Assembly: GCF_014252955.1 (NCBI RefSeq)
Contig: NZ_JACMIA010000001.1
Coordinates: 558,001 to 622,000, forward strand
DNA length: 64,000 bases
Direction: 5' to 3'
Source: Stappia sp. 28M-7
GTDB taxonomy: Bacteria; Pseudomonadota; Alphaproteobacteria; Rhizobiales; Stappiaceae
Shown one piece after another: positions 1 through 8,550 of the stretch. The notes under the pieces are model-generated. The model did not search any database. It was not told the DNA's origin and saw only the letters and a program-made list of their open reading frames with translations. Position numbers and translations under genes: made by a program. Position 1 is the first letter of the stretch, and every line of letters begins with the position of its first letter.

Positions 1-168
1 TCCCTCGCGGATCAGCCGCTTCATCCGTTCGGCCGTGGCGGTCGGGGAAAGGTTCACCTTGGCGGCAAGGTCCGTGGTGGTGATGCGCCCGTCGACCTGC
101 AGCACTTCGAGGATACGGCGGTCGATCCGGTCAAGTTCCGTGGATTGTGCGGCAGTTTCCGATTTCAC
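1..168 (-). CDS. Lrp/AsnC-family regulator, N-terminal part (probable PutR)
   Basis: Only the first 56 codons lie in the window; the gene continues past the left edge. The visible residues form the winged helix-turn-helix of the Lrp/AsnC family: an acidic, Arg-rich lead-in (LDRIDRRILEVLQ) followed by the recognition segment TTDLAAKVNLSPTATAERMKR. I take the GTG at 166-168 as start because the ATG upstream (183) is in another frame and soon hits a stop. The gene diverges from putA, the usual arrangement of putR in alphaproteobacteria, where an Lrp-type protein activates proline catabolism in response to proline. The PutA next door has no DNA-binding domain of its own, which fits control by a separate regulator. 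The specific PutR role is inference from this context. Confidence 0.85.
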   Translation of the reverse strand, partial: MKSETAAQSTELDRIDRRILEVLQVDGRITTTDLAAKVNLSPTATAERMKRLIREG

Positions 169-198
169 GGGTTATATTCCATTATGAATGCCAATCTT

Positions 199-231
199 TG
201 CCGGAATTCACGGCATATACGGCAGTATAAT
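199..231 (+). promoter_or_regulatory. putA control region: inverted repeat plus TATAAT -10
   Basis: Positions 199-215 hold a perfect 5-bp inverted repeat, TGCCG-N7-CGGCA. Downstream, 226-231 reads TATAAT, a perfect -10 hexamer for rightward transcription, but there is no good -35 at 16-18 bp spacing. A dyad lying over the -35 position of a promoter with no -35 is what an activator-dependent promoter would look like, so this is a candidate Lrp/PutR site. The assignment is inference; the rest of the 158-bp gap shows nothing else clear. Confidence 0.45.
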
Positions 232-326
232 GGGATAAATCCCCGGGAGGCGAGCGTTTCTTCGGGGGTAAAGCGGCCGGACGGATCGTCCGCCGCCTGC
301 GTGTCCTCCCTTGTCCTGGAGCCGTC

Positions 327-3300
327 ATGAGCCCTGCCCCGGAACGTGCGCCTGCCGCGCTGTCGCAGACCGATCTGTCCCCCTTCCGCGCAACCTTCGC
401 GCCGTCTGACGAGAGTGCCGTTCGCGGCCTGCTCGGCAAGGTCGCCTTCGACGAGGCCACCGAGGCTCGGGTCGACGACATCGCCTCCGGCTACATACAG
501 TCGATCCGGTCGGCCATCGGCGGTCTCGGCGGCGTCGAGGACTTCCTGCGCGAATACGGCCTGTCGACCCGTGAGGGCCTGGCGCTGATGGTGCTGGCCG
601 AGGCGCTGCTGCGCGTGCCGGATGCGGCCACCGCCGACAAGCTGATCGAGGACAAGCTGGCCGCCGCCCGGTTCGACGAGTCCGAGGGTGGCCCATCCGA
701 CACCTGGCTGGTGTCCGCCTCGTCCTGGGCGCTTGGCGTCACCTCGCGCCTGCTGCATCCAGGCGAGCAGCCCAACACGATCCTCGCCTCGCTGGTCAAG
801 CGCATGGGCATGCCAGCGGTGCGTGCGGCGACGCGACAGGCGATGCGCATCCTCGGCCACCAGTTCGTGCTCGGCGAGACCATCAAGGGCGCCTTGTCGC
901 GGGCGAAGGGGCAGGAAGCCAAAGGCTACCGCTATTCCTACGACATGCTGGGCGAGGGCGCCCGCACGGCCGGCGACGCCGAGCGCTACTTCCGATCCTA
1001 TGCGGATGCGATCGAGGCCATCGGTGCGGCCGCCGGCAAGGGCGAACTGCCCGCCCGTCCCGGCATTTCGGTCAAGCTCTCCGCGCTGCATCCGCGCTAC
1101 GAGGCGGTGAAGGGCACGCGGGTGCGCGATGAACTGGTGCCGCAGCTGCTCAAGCTCGCCCAGGCGGCCAAGCGCCACAATCTGAACTTCACCGTCGATG
1201 CGGAAGAGGCCGATCGGCTGGAGATCTCGCTCGACATCTTCGCGGCTGTCGCGGCCGATCCCTCGCTCGCTGGTTGGGACGGCTTCGGCCTTGCAATCCA
1301 GGCCTACCAGAAGCGGGCACTGGAGGTGGTGAATTGGATCATCAGCCTCGCCGAGCGGCTGGATCGCCGCTTCATGGTGCGCCTCGTCAAGGGCGCCTAT
1401 TGGGACACCGAGATCAAGCGTGCCCAAGAGCGCGGCCTGGAGGACTTCCCGGTCTTCACCCGCAAGGCGGCAACGGACCTCTCCTATCTCGCCTGCGCCC
1501 GGGCGATGCTCGGCGCGCGGCCGCGCATCTATCCGCAATTCGCCACCCACAACGCGCTGTCGGTTGCCCAGATCATCGCCATGGCGGGCAACGAGGGCGG
1601 CTTCGAGTTCCAGCGCCTGCATGGCATGGGCGAGAGCCTGTACAAGGCCGTGACCGAGCGTGACGGGCACCCCTGCCGCATCTACGCACCGGTTGGCGGC
1701 CACCGCGACCTGCTCGCCTATCTGGTTCGCCGCCTGCTGGAAAACGGCGCCAACTCGTCCTTCGTCTCGGCGGTGGGCGATTCCTCCGTGCCGATCTCGC
1801 GGCTGCTGGCCCGCCCGCATGACCTCTTGGCCGGCGGCACCCGCGCCCGCAACCCGCGGATCCCGATGCCGGCCGCGCTCTACGGCGACAGCCGCAACAA
1901 CTCGAAGGGCCTGGAATTCGGCCTTGCCCGCGACCGCTCCCGGCTGGTCGAGGACATGGCAAAGGCCCCGCGTCAGGTCGAGGGCGCAGGCCCGCTCTAT
2001 CCGGGCGCCAAGGCGCGCGGCAACGAACGCTCGGTCCTGTCGCCGGTCGATGGCGCGACCCGCGCGGGCACCGTGCGCGAGGCCTCGGCGGACGAGGTGC
2101 CGGCGATGTTCGATGCAGGGCTGAAGGGCTTTGCCCGCTGGTCGCGCACGCCCGTCGACCAGCGCGCGGCGGCGATTGCCCGTCTCGGCGACATGCTGGA
2201 GGCGGAAACGCCCAGGCTGATGGCGCTGCTCGCCCGCGAGGCCGGAAAGACCTTGCCCGACGGCCTGGCCGAAGTGCGCGAGGCGGTCGACTTCTGCCGC
2301 TACTACGCGGCCGAGGCGGTGAAGCAGTTCGGCGAAGGCACCTTGATGCCCGGACCGACCGGCGAGGAAAACCGCTACCGTCTGCGTGGCCGCGGCGTCT
2401 TCGTCTGCGTCTCGCCCTGGAACTTCCCGCTGGCGATCTTCCTCGGCCAGATCACCGCGGCGCTGCTGGCCGGCAATGCGGTCATCGCCAAGCCGGCGGA
2501 GCAGACCCCGCTGATCGCCTTCGAAGCGGCGAAGCTGATCCATGCGGCGGGCGTGCCGGAAGACGTGTTCATTCTTGCGCCGGGCGGGCGCGAGCTGGGC
2601 GCGGCGCTGGTCGCCGAGCCGCGCGTTGCCGGCGTCGCCTTTACCGGCTCGACCGAGACCGCCTGGGCGATCAACCGTTCGCTCGCAGCCAAGCGCGGTC
2701 CCATCGTACCGCTGATCGCCGAGACCGGCGGCATCAACGCCATGTTGGTCGACGCGACGGCACTGCCCGAGCAGGTCTGCGACGACGTGATGATGTCGGC
2801 CTTCCGCTCCGCCGGCCAGCGCTGCTCCGCGCTCCGCCTGCTGTATCTGCAGGAAGATGTCGCGGACAAGCAGCTGGAAATGCTGAAGGGCGCGGCGAGC
2901 GAGCTGTCGCTCGGCGATCCGGCGGATCCGGCGACCGATATCGGCCCGGTGATCGATCTCGATGCCCGAGACCGCTTGCTGACCCATGTCGAGGAGATGC
3001 GCCGCAGCCAGAAGGTCCTGTACGCCGGCGAGGCGCCCGGCGGCACGTTGGCGCGCGGAACCTGGGTGGCCCCGCATATCGTCGAGCTGGACCGGCCCGA
3101 CGCGCTGACCAGGGAGACCTTTGGCCCGATCCTGCATGTGGTGCGCTACAAGGCGTCCGACCTGCCGAAGATGCTGGAGACCATCGCAGCGACGGGCTAC
3201 GGCCTGACGCTCGGCGTGCACAGCCGTATCGACGCGACAGTGGCGGCCGTCGTCGACCGGCTTTCGGTCGGCAATGTCTATGTCAACCGCAATACCATCG

Positions 3301-3470
3301 GCGCAGTGGTCGGCACCCAGCCCTTCGGCGGATCAGGCCTGTCCGGCACCGGCCCGAAGGCCGGTGGCCCGGCCTATCTCGGCCGCTTCGCGCTCGAACA
3401 GGTCGTCTCGATCAACACGGCGGCGGCCGGCGGCAATGCCAGCCTGATCGCCATGGCCGAGGAAGACTGA
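327..3470 (+). CDS. putA: Bifunctional proline dehydrogenase / glutamate semialdehyde dehydrogenase PutA
   Basis: PutA oxidises proline to P5C with FAD, then oxidises glutamate semialdehyde to glutamate with NAD+, channelling the intermediate. The proline dehydrogenase barrel shows SVKLSALHPRYE near residue 250 and RLVKGAYWDTE near 352. The aldehyde dehydrogenase half shows SPWNFPL near 695, FTGSTETA near 772, the general-base region AETGG near 800 and the catalytic Cys in SAGQRCS near 832. At 1047 residues it is a short type-A PutA: it lacks the N-terminal ribbon-helix-helix DNA-binding domain of the trifunctional enterobacterial form. The ATG at 327 follows a GGAG at 318-321. It is transcribed alone, divergent from the Lrp-type gene. 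Confidence 0.97.
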   Translation: MSPAPERAPAALSQTDLSPFRATFAPSDESAVRGLLGKVAFDEATEARVDDIASGYIQSIRSAIGGLGGVEDFLREYGLSTREGLALMVLAEALLRVPDAATADKLIEDKLAAARFDESEGGPSDTWLVSASSWALGVTSRLLHPGEQPNTILASLVKRMGMPAVRAATRQAMRILGHQFVLGETIKGALSRAKGQEAKGYRYSYDMLGEGARTAGDAERYFRSYADAIEAIGAAAGKGELPARPGISVKLSALHPRYEAVKGTRVRDELVPQLLKLAQAAKRHNLNFTVDAEEADRLEISLDIFAAVAADPSLAGWDGFGLAIQAYQKRALEVVNWIISLAERLDRRFMVRLVKGAYWDTEIKRAQERGLEDFPVFTRKAATDLSYLACARAMLGARPRIYPQFATHNALSVAQIIAMAGNEGGFEFQRLHGMGESLYKAVTERDGHPCRIYAPVGGHRDLLAYLVRRLLENGANSSFVSAVGDSSVPISRLLARPHDLLAGGTRARNPRIPMPAALYGDSRNNSKGLEFGLARDRSRLVEDMAKAPRQVEGAGPLYPGAKARGNERSVLSPVDGATRAGTVREASADEVPAMFDAGLKGFARWSRTPVDQRAAAIARLGDMLEAETPRLMALLAREAGKTLPDGLAEVREAVDFCRYYAAEAVKQFGEGTLMPGPTGEENRYRLRGRGVFVCVSPWNFPLAIFLGQITAALLAGNAVIAKPAEQTPLIAFEAAKLIHAAGVPEDVFILAPGGRELGAALVAEPRVAGVAFTGSTETAWAINRSLAAKRGPIVPLIAETGGINAMLVDATALPEQVCDDVMMSAFRSAGQRCSALRLLYLQEDVADKQLEMLKGAASELSLGDPADPATDIGPVIDLDARDRLLTHVEEMRRSQKVLYAGEAPGGTLARGTWVAPHIVELDRPDALTRETFGPILHVVRYKASDLPKMLETIAATGYGLTLGVHSRIDATVAAVVDRLSVGNVYVNRNTIGAVVGTQPFGGSGLSGTGPKAGGPAYLGRFALEQVVSINTAAAGGNASLIAMAEED

Positions 3471-3480
3471 AAGACGCCGA

Positions 3481-3518
3481 CCGGGCCAGGCCCGCGCTAC
3501 TTGCGCGGTTTGGCCCGG
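3481..3518. terminator. Hairpin between convergent putA and hrpB
   Basis: A long GC-rich dyad: CCGGGCCA at 3481-3488 pairs with TGGCCCGG at 3511-3518, and inside it CCGCGC (3492-3497) pairs with GCGCGG (3503-3508). It overlaps the last codons of hrpB, which is convergent with putA. There is no run of T after either arm, so intrinsic termination is uncertain; a bidirectional stop signal is the simplest reading. Confidence 0.4.
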
Positions 3519-5998
3519 TTGGTCGCGGACGCCGACAACGGATCGTCCGGCCAGGGATGCTTGGGATAGCGCCCCTTCATTTCCGCTTTCACCGCGGCCC
3601 AGGATCCGCGCCAGAAGCCGGGCAGGTCGCGGGTGATCTGGATCGGCCGGTGGGCCGGCGACAGCAGTTCCAGGATCAGCGGCACGCTGCCTCCCGCAAT
3701 TGCCGGATGCCGGTCGAGGCCGAAAAGCTCCTGCACACGGATGGGCAGCGTCGGTCCTTCCTCGCGATCGTAGTCGATCGGGACATGCGATCCCGAAGGC
3801 GCGGAGAAATGGCTCGGCAGCAGCCGGTCGAGCTCACCCAGCCGGTGCTGCGGCAGCAGGGCCGCGAGCGCATTGCCAAGGAGCTCCGCATCGAGCGCCG
3901 ATGCGCTGCGCACCCCCGCGAGATAGGGGCCGAGCCACGCGTCCATGGTTTCGCTCAAGGCATCGTCGCCAAGGTCCGGCCAGGCCTCGGCTTCGGCGGC
4001 CGGCAGCAGCCCGCGCAAGGTCACGACGCGGGCGCGCAGGGCCGCCTGGGCCTTGCTCCAGGGCAGGGCGCGCGCGCTGCGCGCCTTGAGGAAGGCAAGG
4101 AGAGCTGAGGCGACGGCTTCCGGATCGGGATTGGGTTCGACAGCCTCGCGCAGCACCAGCCGGCGATAGCGGCGCAACCGCCGCGCCCGGACAGAGCCGG
4201 AGGCCTCGCAGGCGACCTGCACCTCGTCCTCGATCTCACCGGCAAAAAGCTGTTCGATCTCCTCGCGCGAGATCGGCGCAGCGAGAAGGATGCGTCCGCG
4301 CGCGGCATTGCCTTGCAGGTCGGCGACGACGAGAAACGGCTCGCGGGCCAGCGGATCGGCTTCGTCCAGGCGGCCGCCCCTGCCATTGGCCATGCGAAAG
4401 CCGCCGCGCCCATCCTGTGCCTGCGCCACCCGGTCGGGATAGGCAAGTGCCAGCAGCCTGCCTGCCGCTTCCGTGTCGCCCGCCGCGGGCGGCTCCGTCT
4501 TTGCCTTCGATCCCTTGGCGATCAACGACTGCCAGCGCTGGGCCATGCCGCGGGCGGCCGTGCTGCGCGGATCGCGGGCGCGGCGAAAATCCATCAGGCG
4601 GTGGCGCAGATCCGCCGAGCGCCCGCCGAGCCCTTGTTCGGAGAGGAGGGCCGCAATCTCGCAAGCAATCCGGCCGTTCCCGGTTTCGCCTGCCCGCACC
4701 AGCATATGTGCAAGCCGAGGCACCAGGGGCAGGGCGCGCATGCGCTCACCCTCCGCCGTCAGCCGTCCCGTGCCGTCGAGCGCTTCCAACCGCTGCAACA
4801 GGCCGACGGCCTCGCTCCAGGCGGCCGCCGGCGGCTGGTCGGGAAAGCGCAAGCTGCCGGGATCGCTCACACCCCATGCGGCCAGGTCGAGCGCCAGGCT
4901 GGAGAGGTCCGCCTCCAGAATTTCGGGCCTGTCGTCTGCCGGCAGCGATGCGGTCTGCGCCTCGTCCCACAGGCGATAACAGATGCCCGGCTCCATGCGC
5001 CCGGCACGGCCGCGCCGCTGGTCGGCGGCGGCGCGCGAGGCACGTACGGTCGCGAGCCTTGTCAGACCGGTTGCTGGCTCATGGACCGGCACGCGGGCGA
5101 GGCCGCTGTCGATGACGACGCGCACGCCCTCAATGGTCAGCGAAGTCTGGGCGATGGAGGTGGCGAGCACCACCTTGCGCCGGCCGTTTGCCGCCGGGCG
5201 AATGGCGGCATTCTGTTCGGCGCCGGTGAGGGCGCCGTAGAGCGGGGCAAGATCGGTATCGGCCGGCAGTTGCGGGCCGAGCAGGTCGACTGCACGGCGG
5301 ATCTCGCCCTGCCCGGGCAGGAAGGCGAGGATCGAGCCGGTCTCTTCCGCCAGCGCTTTGCGCACCGCAGATGCCACTTGAGCTGCGATGTCGCGGTCGC
5401 CGTCGCGCCCGAGATAGCGGGTCTCGACCGGAAAGCTACGTCCCTTGCAGTGGATCACCGGCGCACCGCCGAGATGGCTGGCAACGCCTGCCGCATCGAT
5501 GGTCGCGGACATCGGCAGGATGCGCAGGTCCTCGCGCAGGGCCCCTTGGGCGTCGAGCGCCAGGGCAAGGCCGAGATCGCCGTCCAGAGACCGCTCGTGG
5601 AACTCGTCGAAGAGAATGCAGGCAATGCCCGAAAGCTCGGGGTCCTCGAGGATCATCCGGGTGAAGACGCCCTCGGTGACCACCTCGATGCGCGTGCGGG
5701 CCGAGACCTTCGTCTCCAGCCGCACCCGGAGGCCGACGCGCCCGCCGACCTCTTCGCTGAGCAGCGAGGCCATGCGGGCGGCGGCGGCGCGGGCCGCGAG
5801 CCGCCGGGGCTCCAGCACGATGATGCGTCCGTCGCCGCGCCATTTCGCGTCGAGCAAGGCCAGCGGCACGACCGTGGTCTTGCCTGCGCCGGGTTCGGCC
5901 ACAAGCACGCAGGATGTGTGCGTATCGAGCGCGGCGAGCAGGTCCGGCAGCACCGCATCGATGGGAAGCGGCGGGCGCGTTGCGGCAGTCTCGCTCAT
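3497..5998 (-). CDS. hrpB: ATP-dependent RNA helicase HrpB
   Basis: A DExH-box superfamily 2 helicase of 833 residues, the normal length for HrpB. The Walker A motif AEPGAGKTT is at residues 34-42, the DEFH form of motif II at 131-134 (DEFH rather than DEAH is usual in HrpB), motif III SATIDA near 163, and motif VI QRRGRAGR near 330. Helicase-associated (HA2) and HrpB C-terminal domains follow. HrpB is dispensable in Escherichia coli and its physiological RNA substrate is poorly defined. Its ATG overlaps the stop of glk by 4 bp (ATGA), so it is probably translated from the mgsA-glk-hrpB mRNA. Confidence 0.95.
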   Translation of the reverse strand: MSETAATRPPLPIDAVLPDLLAALDTHTSCVLVAEPGAGKTTVVPLALLDAKWRGDGRIIVLEPRRLAARAAAARMASLLSEEVGGRVGLRVRLETKVSARTRIEVVTEGVFTRMILEDPELSGIACILFDEFHERSLDGDLGLALALDAQGALREDLRILPMSATIDAAGVASHLGGAPVIHCKGRSFPVETRYLGRDGDRDIAAQVASAVRKALAEETGSILAFLPGQGEIRRAVDLLGPQLPADTDLAPLYGALTGAEQNAAIRPAANGRRKVVLATSIAQTSLTIEGVRVVIDSGLARVPVHEPATGLTRLATVRASRAAADQRRGRAGRMEPGICYRLWDEAQTASLPADDRPEILEADLSSLALDLAAWGVSDPGSLRFPDQPPAAAWSEAVGLLQRLEALDGTGRLTAEGERMRALPLVPRLAHMLVRAGETGNGRIACEIAALLSEQGLGGRSADLRHRLMDFRRARDPRSTAARGMAQRWQSLIAKGSKAKTEPPAAGDTEAAGRLLALAYPDRVAQAQDGRGGFRMANGRGGRLDEADPLAREPFLVVADLQGNAARGRILLAAPISREEIEQLFAGEIEDEVQVACEASGSVRARRLRRYRRLVLREAVEPNPDPEAVASALLAFLKARSARALPWSKAQAALRARVVTLRGLLPAAEAEAWPDLGDDALSETMDAWLGPYLAGVRSASALDAELLGNALAALLPQHRLGELDRLLPSHFSAPSGSHVPIDYDREEGPTLPIRVQELFGLDRHPAIAGGSVPLILELLSPAHRPIQITRDLPGFWRGSWAAVKAEMKGRYPKHPWPDDPLSASATNRAKPRK

Positions 5999-7053
5999 TC
6001 CGGGGTCGCGGCAGGGCCTGTTGCGCCGCCGAGGCTCCAGTGCCGGCCCTCAAGCTCCACCGCAAAGAGCGTCGGGGTGCGGGCAAAGCTTGCAAGGCCC
6101 TCCAGCGCCGGATTGCTGTGGCGGATCAGGAAGGTCGGGATCGTGGCGAGCAGCGCGGAATGCGGGGCCTTTGCCTCGAAGGAGGCTCGAAAGGCGGGAT
6201 GGGCCAGGTAGGTGTCGATGCGGCCGGGAATGCCGCCGCCGAGAAAGACGCCGCCGCGCGCCAGGAAGGTGAGGGCGAAGTCGCCGGCCACCCGGCCGAG
6301 CGCCCGCACGAAGATGTCCATCGTGCGCAGGGCGATCTCGTCGCCGGCATCGGCGGCCTCGGTCACGTCGCGCGGGCGCTCGAAGGCGCGCTCGGTCCCT
6401 GCCTCCGCCGCCACGGCCCGCGACAGCCGCAAAAGGCCGGCCCCGCTGATGATGCGTTCGGCGCCGATCCGCCCCTCCTGCCGCTCGATATGCGGCCACA
6501 CCCGGTAGTCGGTCTCGGAGACGGGGCCGAGCTCCATATGTCCGCCCTCGCCGGGGATCGGGATCCAGGTACCTGCGGTGTGGATCATCGCAGCCGCACC
6601 GAGGCCCGTGCCGGGTCCGAGAACCACCTTGGCTCCGTTCGCCTGTGCCGTCCCGCCGCCGATCTGGCGGACGTCGTCGCCTTCCAGTCCCGGCAGGGCC
6701 AGCGCCTGCGCCTCGAAGTCGTTGAGCACCACGACGCTTTCCAGGCCGAGCCGGCGGATCAGATCCAGCGGTTCGATCACCCAGTCGGCATTGGTCATGG
6801 GAATGCGGTCGCCGGTGACCGGGCCCGCCACGGCCAGCACCGCGGTACGCGGCATCACCGAGGTGTGGTCCAGCACCGTGGCGATGGCGGCCTCGGCAAG
6901 GCCGGGAAAGCCGGCGGTCGGCACCGAGCCATAGACGCTGGTCGCCGCGTGGGTGTCGGTGACCATCGCGAAGCGCGCATTGGTCCCGCCGATGTCGGCG
7001 ACCAGCACGGGAAAGCGAAAACCGCGGAGACTGGGCGGGGAAAGGGTCATCAC
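5995..7053 (-). CDS. glk: Glucokinase
   Basis: Phosphorylates glucose to glucose-6-phosphate with ATP in the cytoplasm. The N-terminal phosphate-binding loop [13 protein letters not shown] is at about residues 18-30 and a second ATP-site segment, [12 protein letters not shown], lies mid-protein; both are typical of the bacterial Glk family rather than of ROK kinases (no ROK cysteine signature is seen). The length of 352 residues is somewhat longer than E. coli Glk. It overlaps mgsA upstream and hrpB downstream by 4 bp each, so translation is likely coupled through all three genes. Confidence 0.93.
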   Translation of the reverse strand: MMTLSPPSLRGFRFPVLVADIGGTNARFAMVTDTHAATSVYGSVPTAGFPGLAEAAIATVLDHTSVMPRTAVLAVAGPVTGDRIPMTNADWVIEPLDLIRRLGLESVVVLNDFEAQALALPGLEGDDVRQIGGGTAQANGAKVVLGPGTGLGAAAMIHTAGTWIPIPGEGGHMELGPVSETDYRVWPHIERQEGRIGAERIISGAGLLRLSRAVAAEAGTERAFERPRDVTEAADAGDEIALRTMDIFVRALGRVAGDFALTFLARGGVFLGGGIPGRIDTYLAHPAFRASFEAKAPHSALLATIPTFLIRHSNPALEGLASFARTPTLFAVELEGRHWSLGGATGPAATPE

Positions 7054-7511
7054 GCCTGGGGTATGATCTCGGGAGTTGTCGAGGTGGTGGGCAGGCCGGC
7101 AAGGCGCGCCGAGCGCAGCAGGATATCGGCCGTTGCCCGGTTTAGCGCCATTGGGATGTTGTAGACGAGGGCGAGGCGCATCAGGGCCTTGACGTCGACA
7201 TCGTGCGGCATGGGCGACAGTGGGTCGACGAGGAAGATCAGCCCTTGCAGCCGTCCTTCGGCGATCATCGCGCCGATCTGCTGGTCGCCGCCGAGCGGGC
7301 CGCTTTTCAGCCGTTCGATGGTCAGGCTGGGACAGGCATCGAGGATCCGTCCGCCCGTGGTGCCGGTCGCGACCAGGCGAAAGGAACCGAGCTTGTCCTC
7401 GTGCGACCTAGCGAAGGCGACCATCTCGTCCTTGCGCGCGTCATGGGCGACCAGCGCCAGTGCAGGCTTGGCGGGACGGGTGTCGGGCAAGGGGCTCGCG
7501 GGTCCGGTCAA
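7050..7511 (-). CDS. mgsA: Methylglyoxal synthase
   Basis: Converts dihydroxyacetone phosphate to methylglyoxal and phosphate, a bypass that relieves sugar-phosphate stress. [11 protein letters not shown] opens the domain, the TGTTGGR phosphate-binding segment is near residues 49-55, and the catalytic Asp is in GPLGGDQQ (D76), with PHDVD at 102-106 matching the conserved His/Asp pair. I accept the TTG start at 7511 because it gives the family's usual length (153 residues) and follows an AGGA about 5 nt upstream. A TTG start suggests modest translation. Pairing with glucokinase places a glycolytic overflow valve in the same transcript as sugar phosphorylation. Confidence 0.93.
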   Translation of the reverse strand: MTGPASPLPDTRPAKPALALVAHDARKDEMVAFARSHEDKLGSFRLVATGTTGGRILDACPSLTIERLKSGPLGGDQQIGAMIAEGRLQGLIFLVDPLSPMPHDVDVKALMRLALVYNIPMALNRATADILLRSARLAGLPTTSTTPEIIPQA

Positions 7512-7541
7512 TGCGTTCCTGTTCGCTCTTCAAGGTCAGGT

Positions 7542-7586
7542 GCGTAAGCGGATATGTATCCTTTCCAAGGATGTACCCGCTTACGC
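7542..7586. repeat. 45-bp inverted repeat upstream of mgsA
   Basis: Outer arms GCGTAAGCGG (7542-7551) and CCGCTTACGC (7577-7586) are perfect complements. Inside, ATCCTT (7558-7563) and AAGGAT (7567-7572) pair around a 3-nt loop. The left half also contains the small dyad GGATA-TG-TATCC (7550-7561). It lies about 30-75 bp upstream of the mgsA start on the coding strand, so it is more likely an operator or a 5'-UTR structure than a terminator; there is no T tract. The regulator is unknown. Confidence 0.5.
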
Positions 7587-7596
7587 GCCGGGTGGA

Positions 7597-7616
7597 AAGC
7601 CGGTCCTGCCCGGCTT
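7597..7616 (-). terminator. Hairpin downstream of the DUF1194 gene
   Basis: AAGCCGG (7597-7603) pairs with CCGGCTT (7610-7616) across a 6-nt loop, 60 bp after the stop of the leftward DUF1194 gene. On the leftward transcript the stem is followed by only a short pyrimidine stretch, so it is a weak terminator candidate. Confidence 0.35.
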
Positions 7617-7677
7617 CTCCTTGCGGGCCCGTCCGCAAGGCACCCTGCCTGCCGTTGCCAGCAGGACAGTGCGGGGC

Positions 7678-8550
7678 TCAATCGTAGAGCCCGCAATTGA
7701 CCGGCTTGCGTCCGCTCGCCCGGTGCACCAGCGCGGTCTCCGGCATCAGGCCGGCGATCTCCAGAACCAGCTTCATGCGGATGGCGTCGGCAAACTGCTC
7801 GCGCGAGCGCACCGGAATGAAGAAGTGGCCGGGGCCACCGATCACGCAGTCCTCGTAATAGGCGTCGACATTCAGCATGGACTGCCAGGCATCGCGCTCG
7901 GACTTCATCATCAAGGGAAGCCCGTTGATGGTGATGCCGGCGGCGATGGCCTGGTCGCGGAACAGCGCGACCTTGCCGCCCTGGTTGTTGGGCCCGTCCC
8001 CGGAAATGTCGATGACCTTGCGCAGGCCCTCGAACCGGTTGGCGGCGACCATGGCGGTTGCCTGCGACAGGGCAGAAGCAATGGAGGTGCGCTGGCGCTG
8101 GCGCAGCGGGGCCTCGGCGATCTTGGCGGCAAAAGCCGCTGCGGAAGGGGCGTCGGTGATCACCGACCAGTCGGCGACGATGAACTGCTCGCCCGCGCCG
8201 CCCCATTCCATGTAGGTCACCGCGATCCGGCCGGTCGGGCCATAGCGGATCGCGTCGATCACCTGCGGAGAGGTGAGGGCGGCGACATAGCCGGCGCGCT
8301 GGACCTCCTGCTCTTCCCTGTCCATCGACTGGGAGATGTCGACAGCCAGAACCAGCTCGACATCGACCTCGCGATCAGGGTCGTAGCCATAGCCGAGCAG
8401 CGGGGCGTTGCCGGCCGCTGCGGCCGAAAAGGTCGAAAGTCCGGCAAGGACGAGGGCGGAGAAGAGCCAGCCGGCGAGTGCAAGGCACGAGCGGGCGATG
8501 CGGTCAGGCAGGCTGTGTCCTGCCGTCGGGGAGAGACGTGGCACGCACAT
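7678..8550 (-). CDS. DUF1194 family secreted VWA-like protein
   Basis: A 290-residue protein with a hydrophobic N-terminal segment at about residues 21-45 ending in small residues (a likely Sec signal peptide), followed by a von Willebrand A-type domain. The metal-ion-dependent adhesion site DxSxS is visible as DISQS at residues 71-75, and the mid-domain segment VIDISGDGPNN is characteristic of DUF1194. No function has been assigned to the family; VWA domains commonly bind proteins through a divalent metal. It stands as a single leftward gene behind a 578-bp gap. Confidence 0.85.
   Translation of the reverse strand: MCVPRLSPTAGHSLPDRIARSCLALAGWLFSALVLAGLSTFSAAAAGNAPLLGYGYDPDREVDVELVLAVDISQSMDREEQEVQRAGYVAALTSPQVIDAIRYGPTGRIAVTYMEWGGAGEQFIVADWSVITDAPSAAAFAAKIAEAPLRQRQRTSIASALSQATAMVAANRFEGLRKVIDISGDGPNNQGGKVALFRDQAIAAGITINGLPLMMKSERDAWQSMLNVDAYYEDCVIGGPGHFFIPVRSREQFADAIRMKLVLEIAGLMPETALVHRASGRKPVNCGLYD

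Noticed and set aside
165-3221. A very long open frame antisense to putA (over 1000 codons)
   Set aside because: It is a shadow of the high-GC codon pattern of putA; it is Arg/Gly/Ala-rich, has no domain, and putA has clear catalytic motifs.
4313-6211. A 632-codon open frame opposite hrpB
   Set aside because: Composition is that of an antisense shadow, and it lies over the conserved helicase motifs on the other strand.
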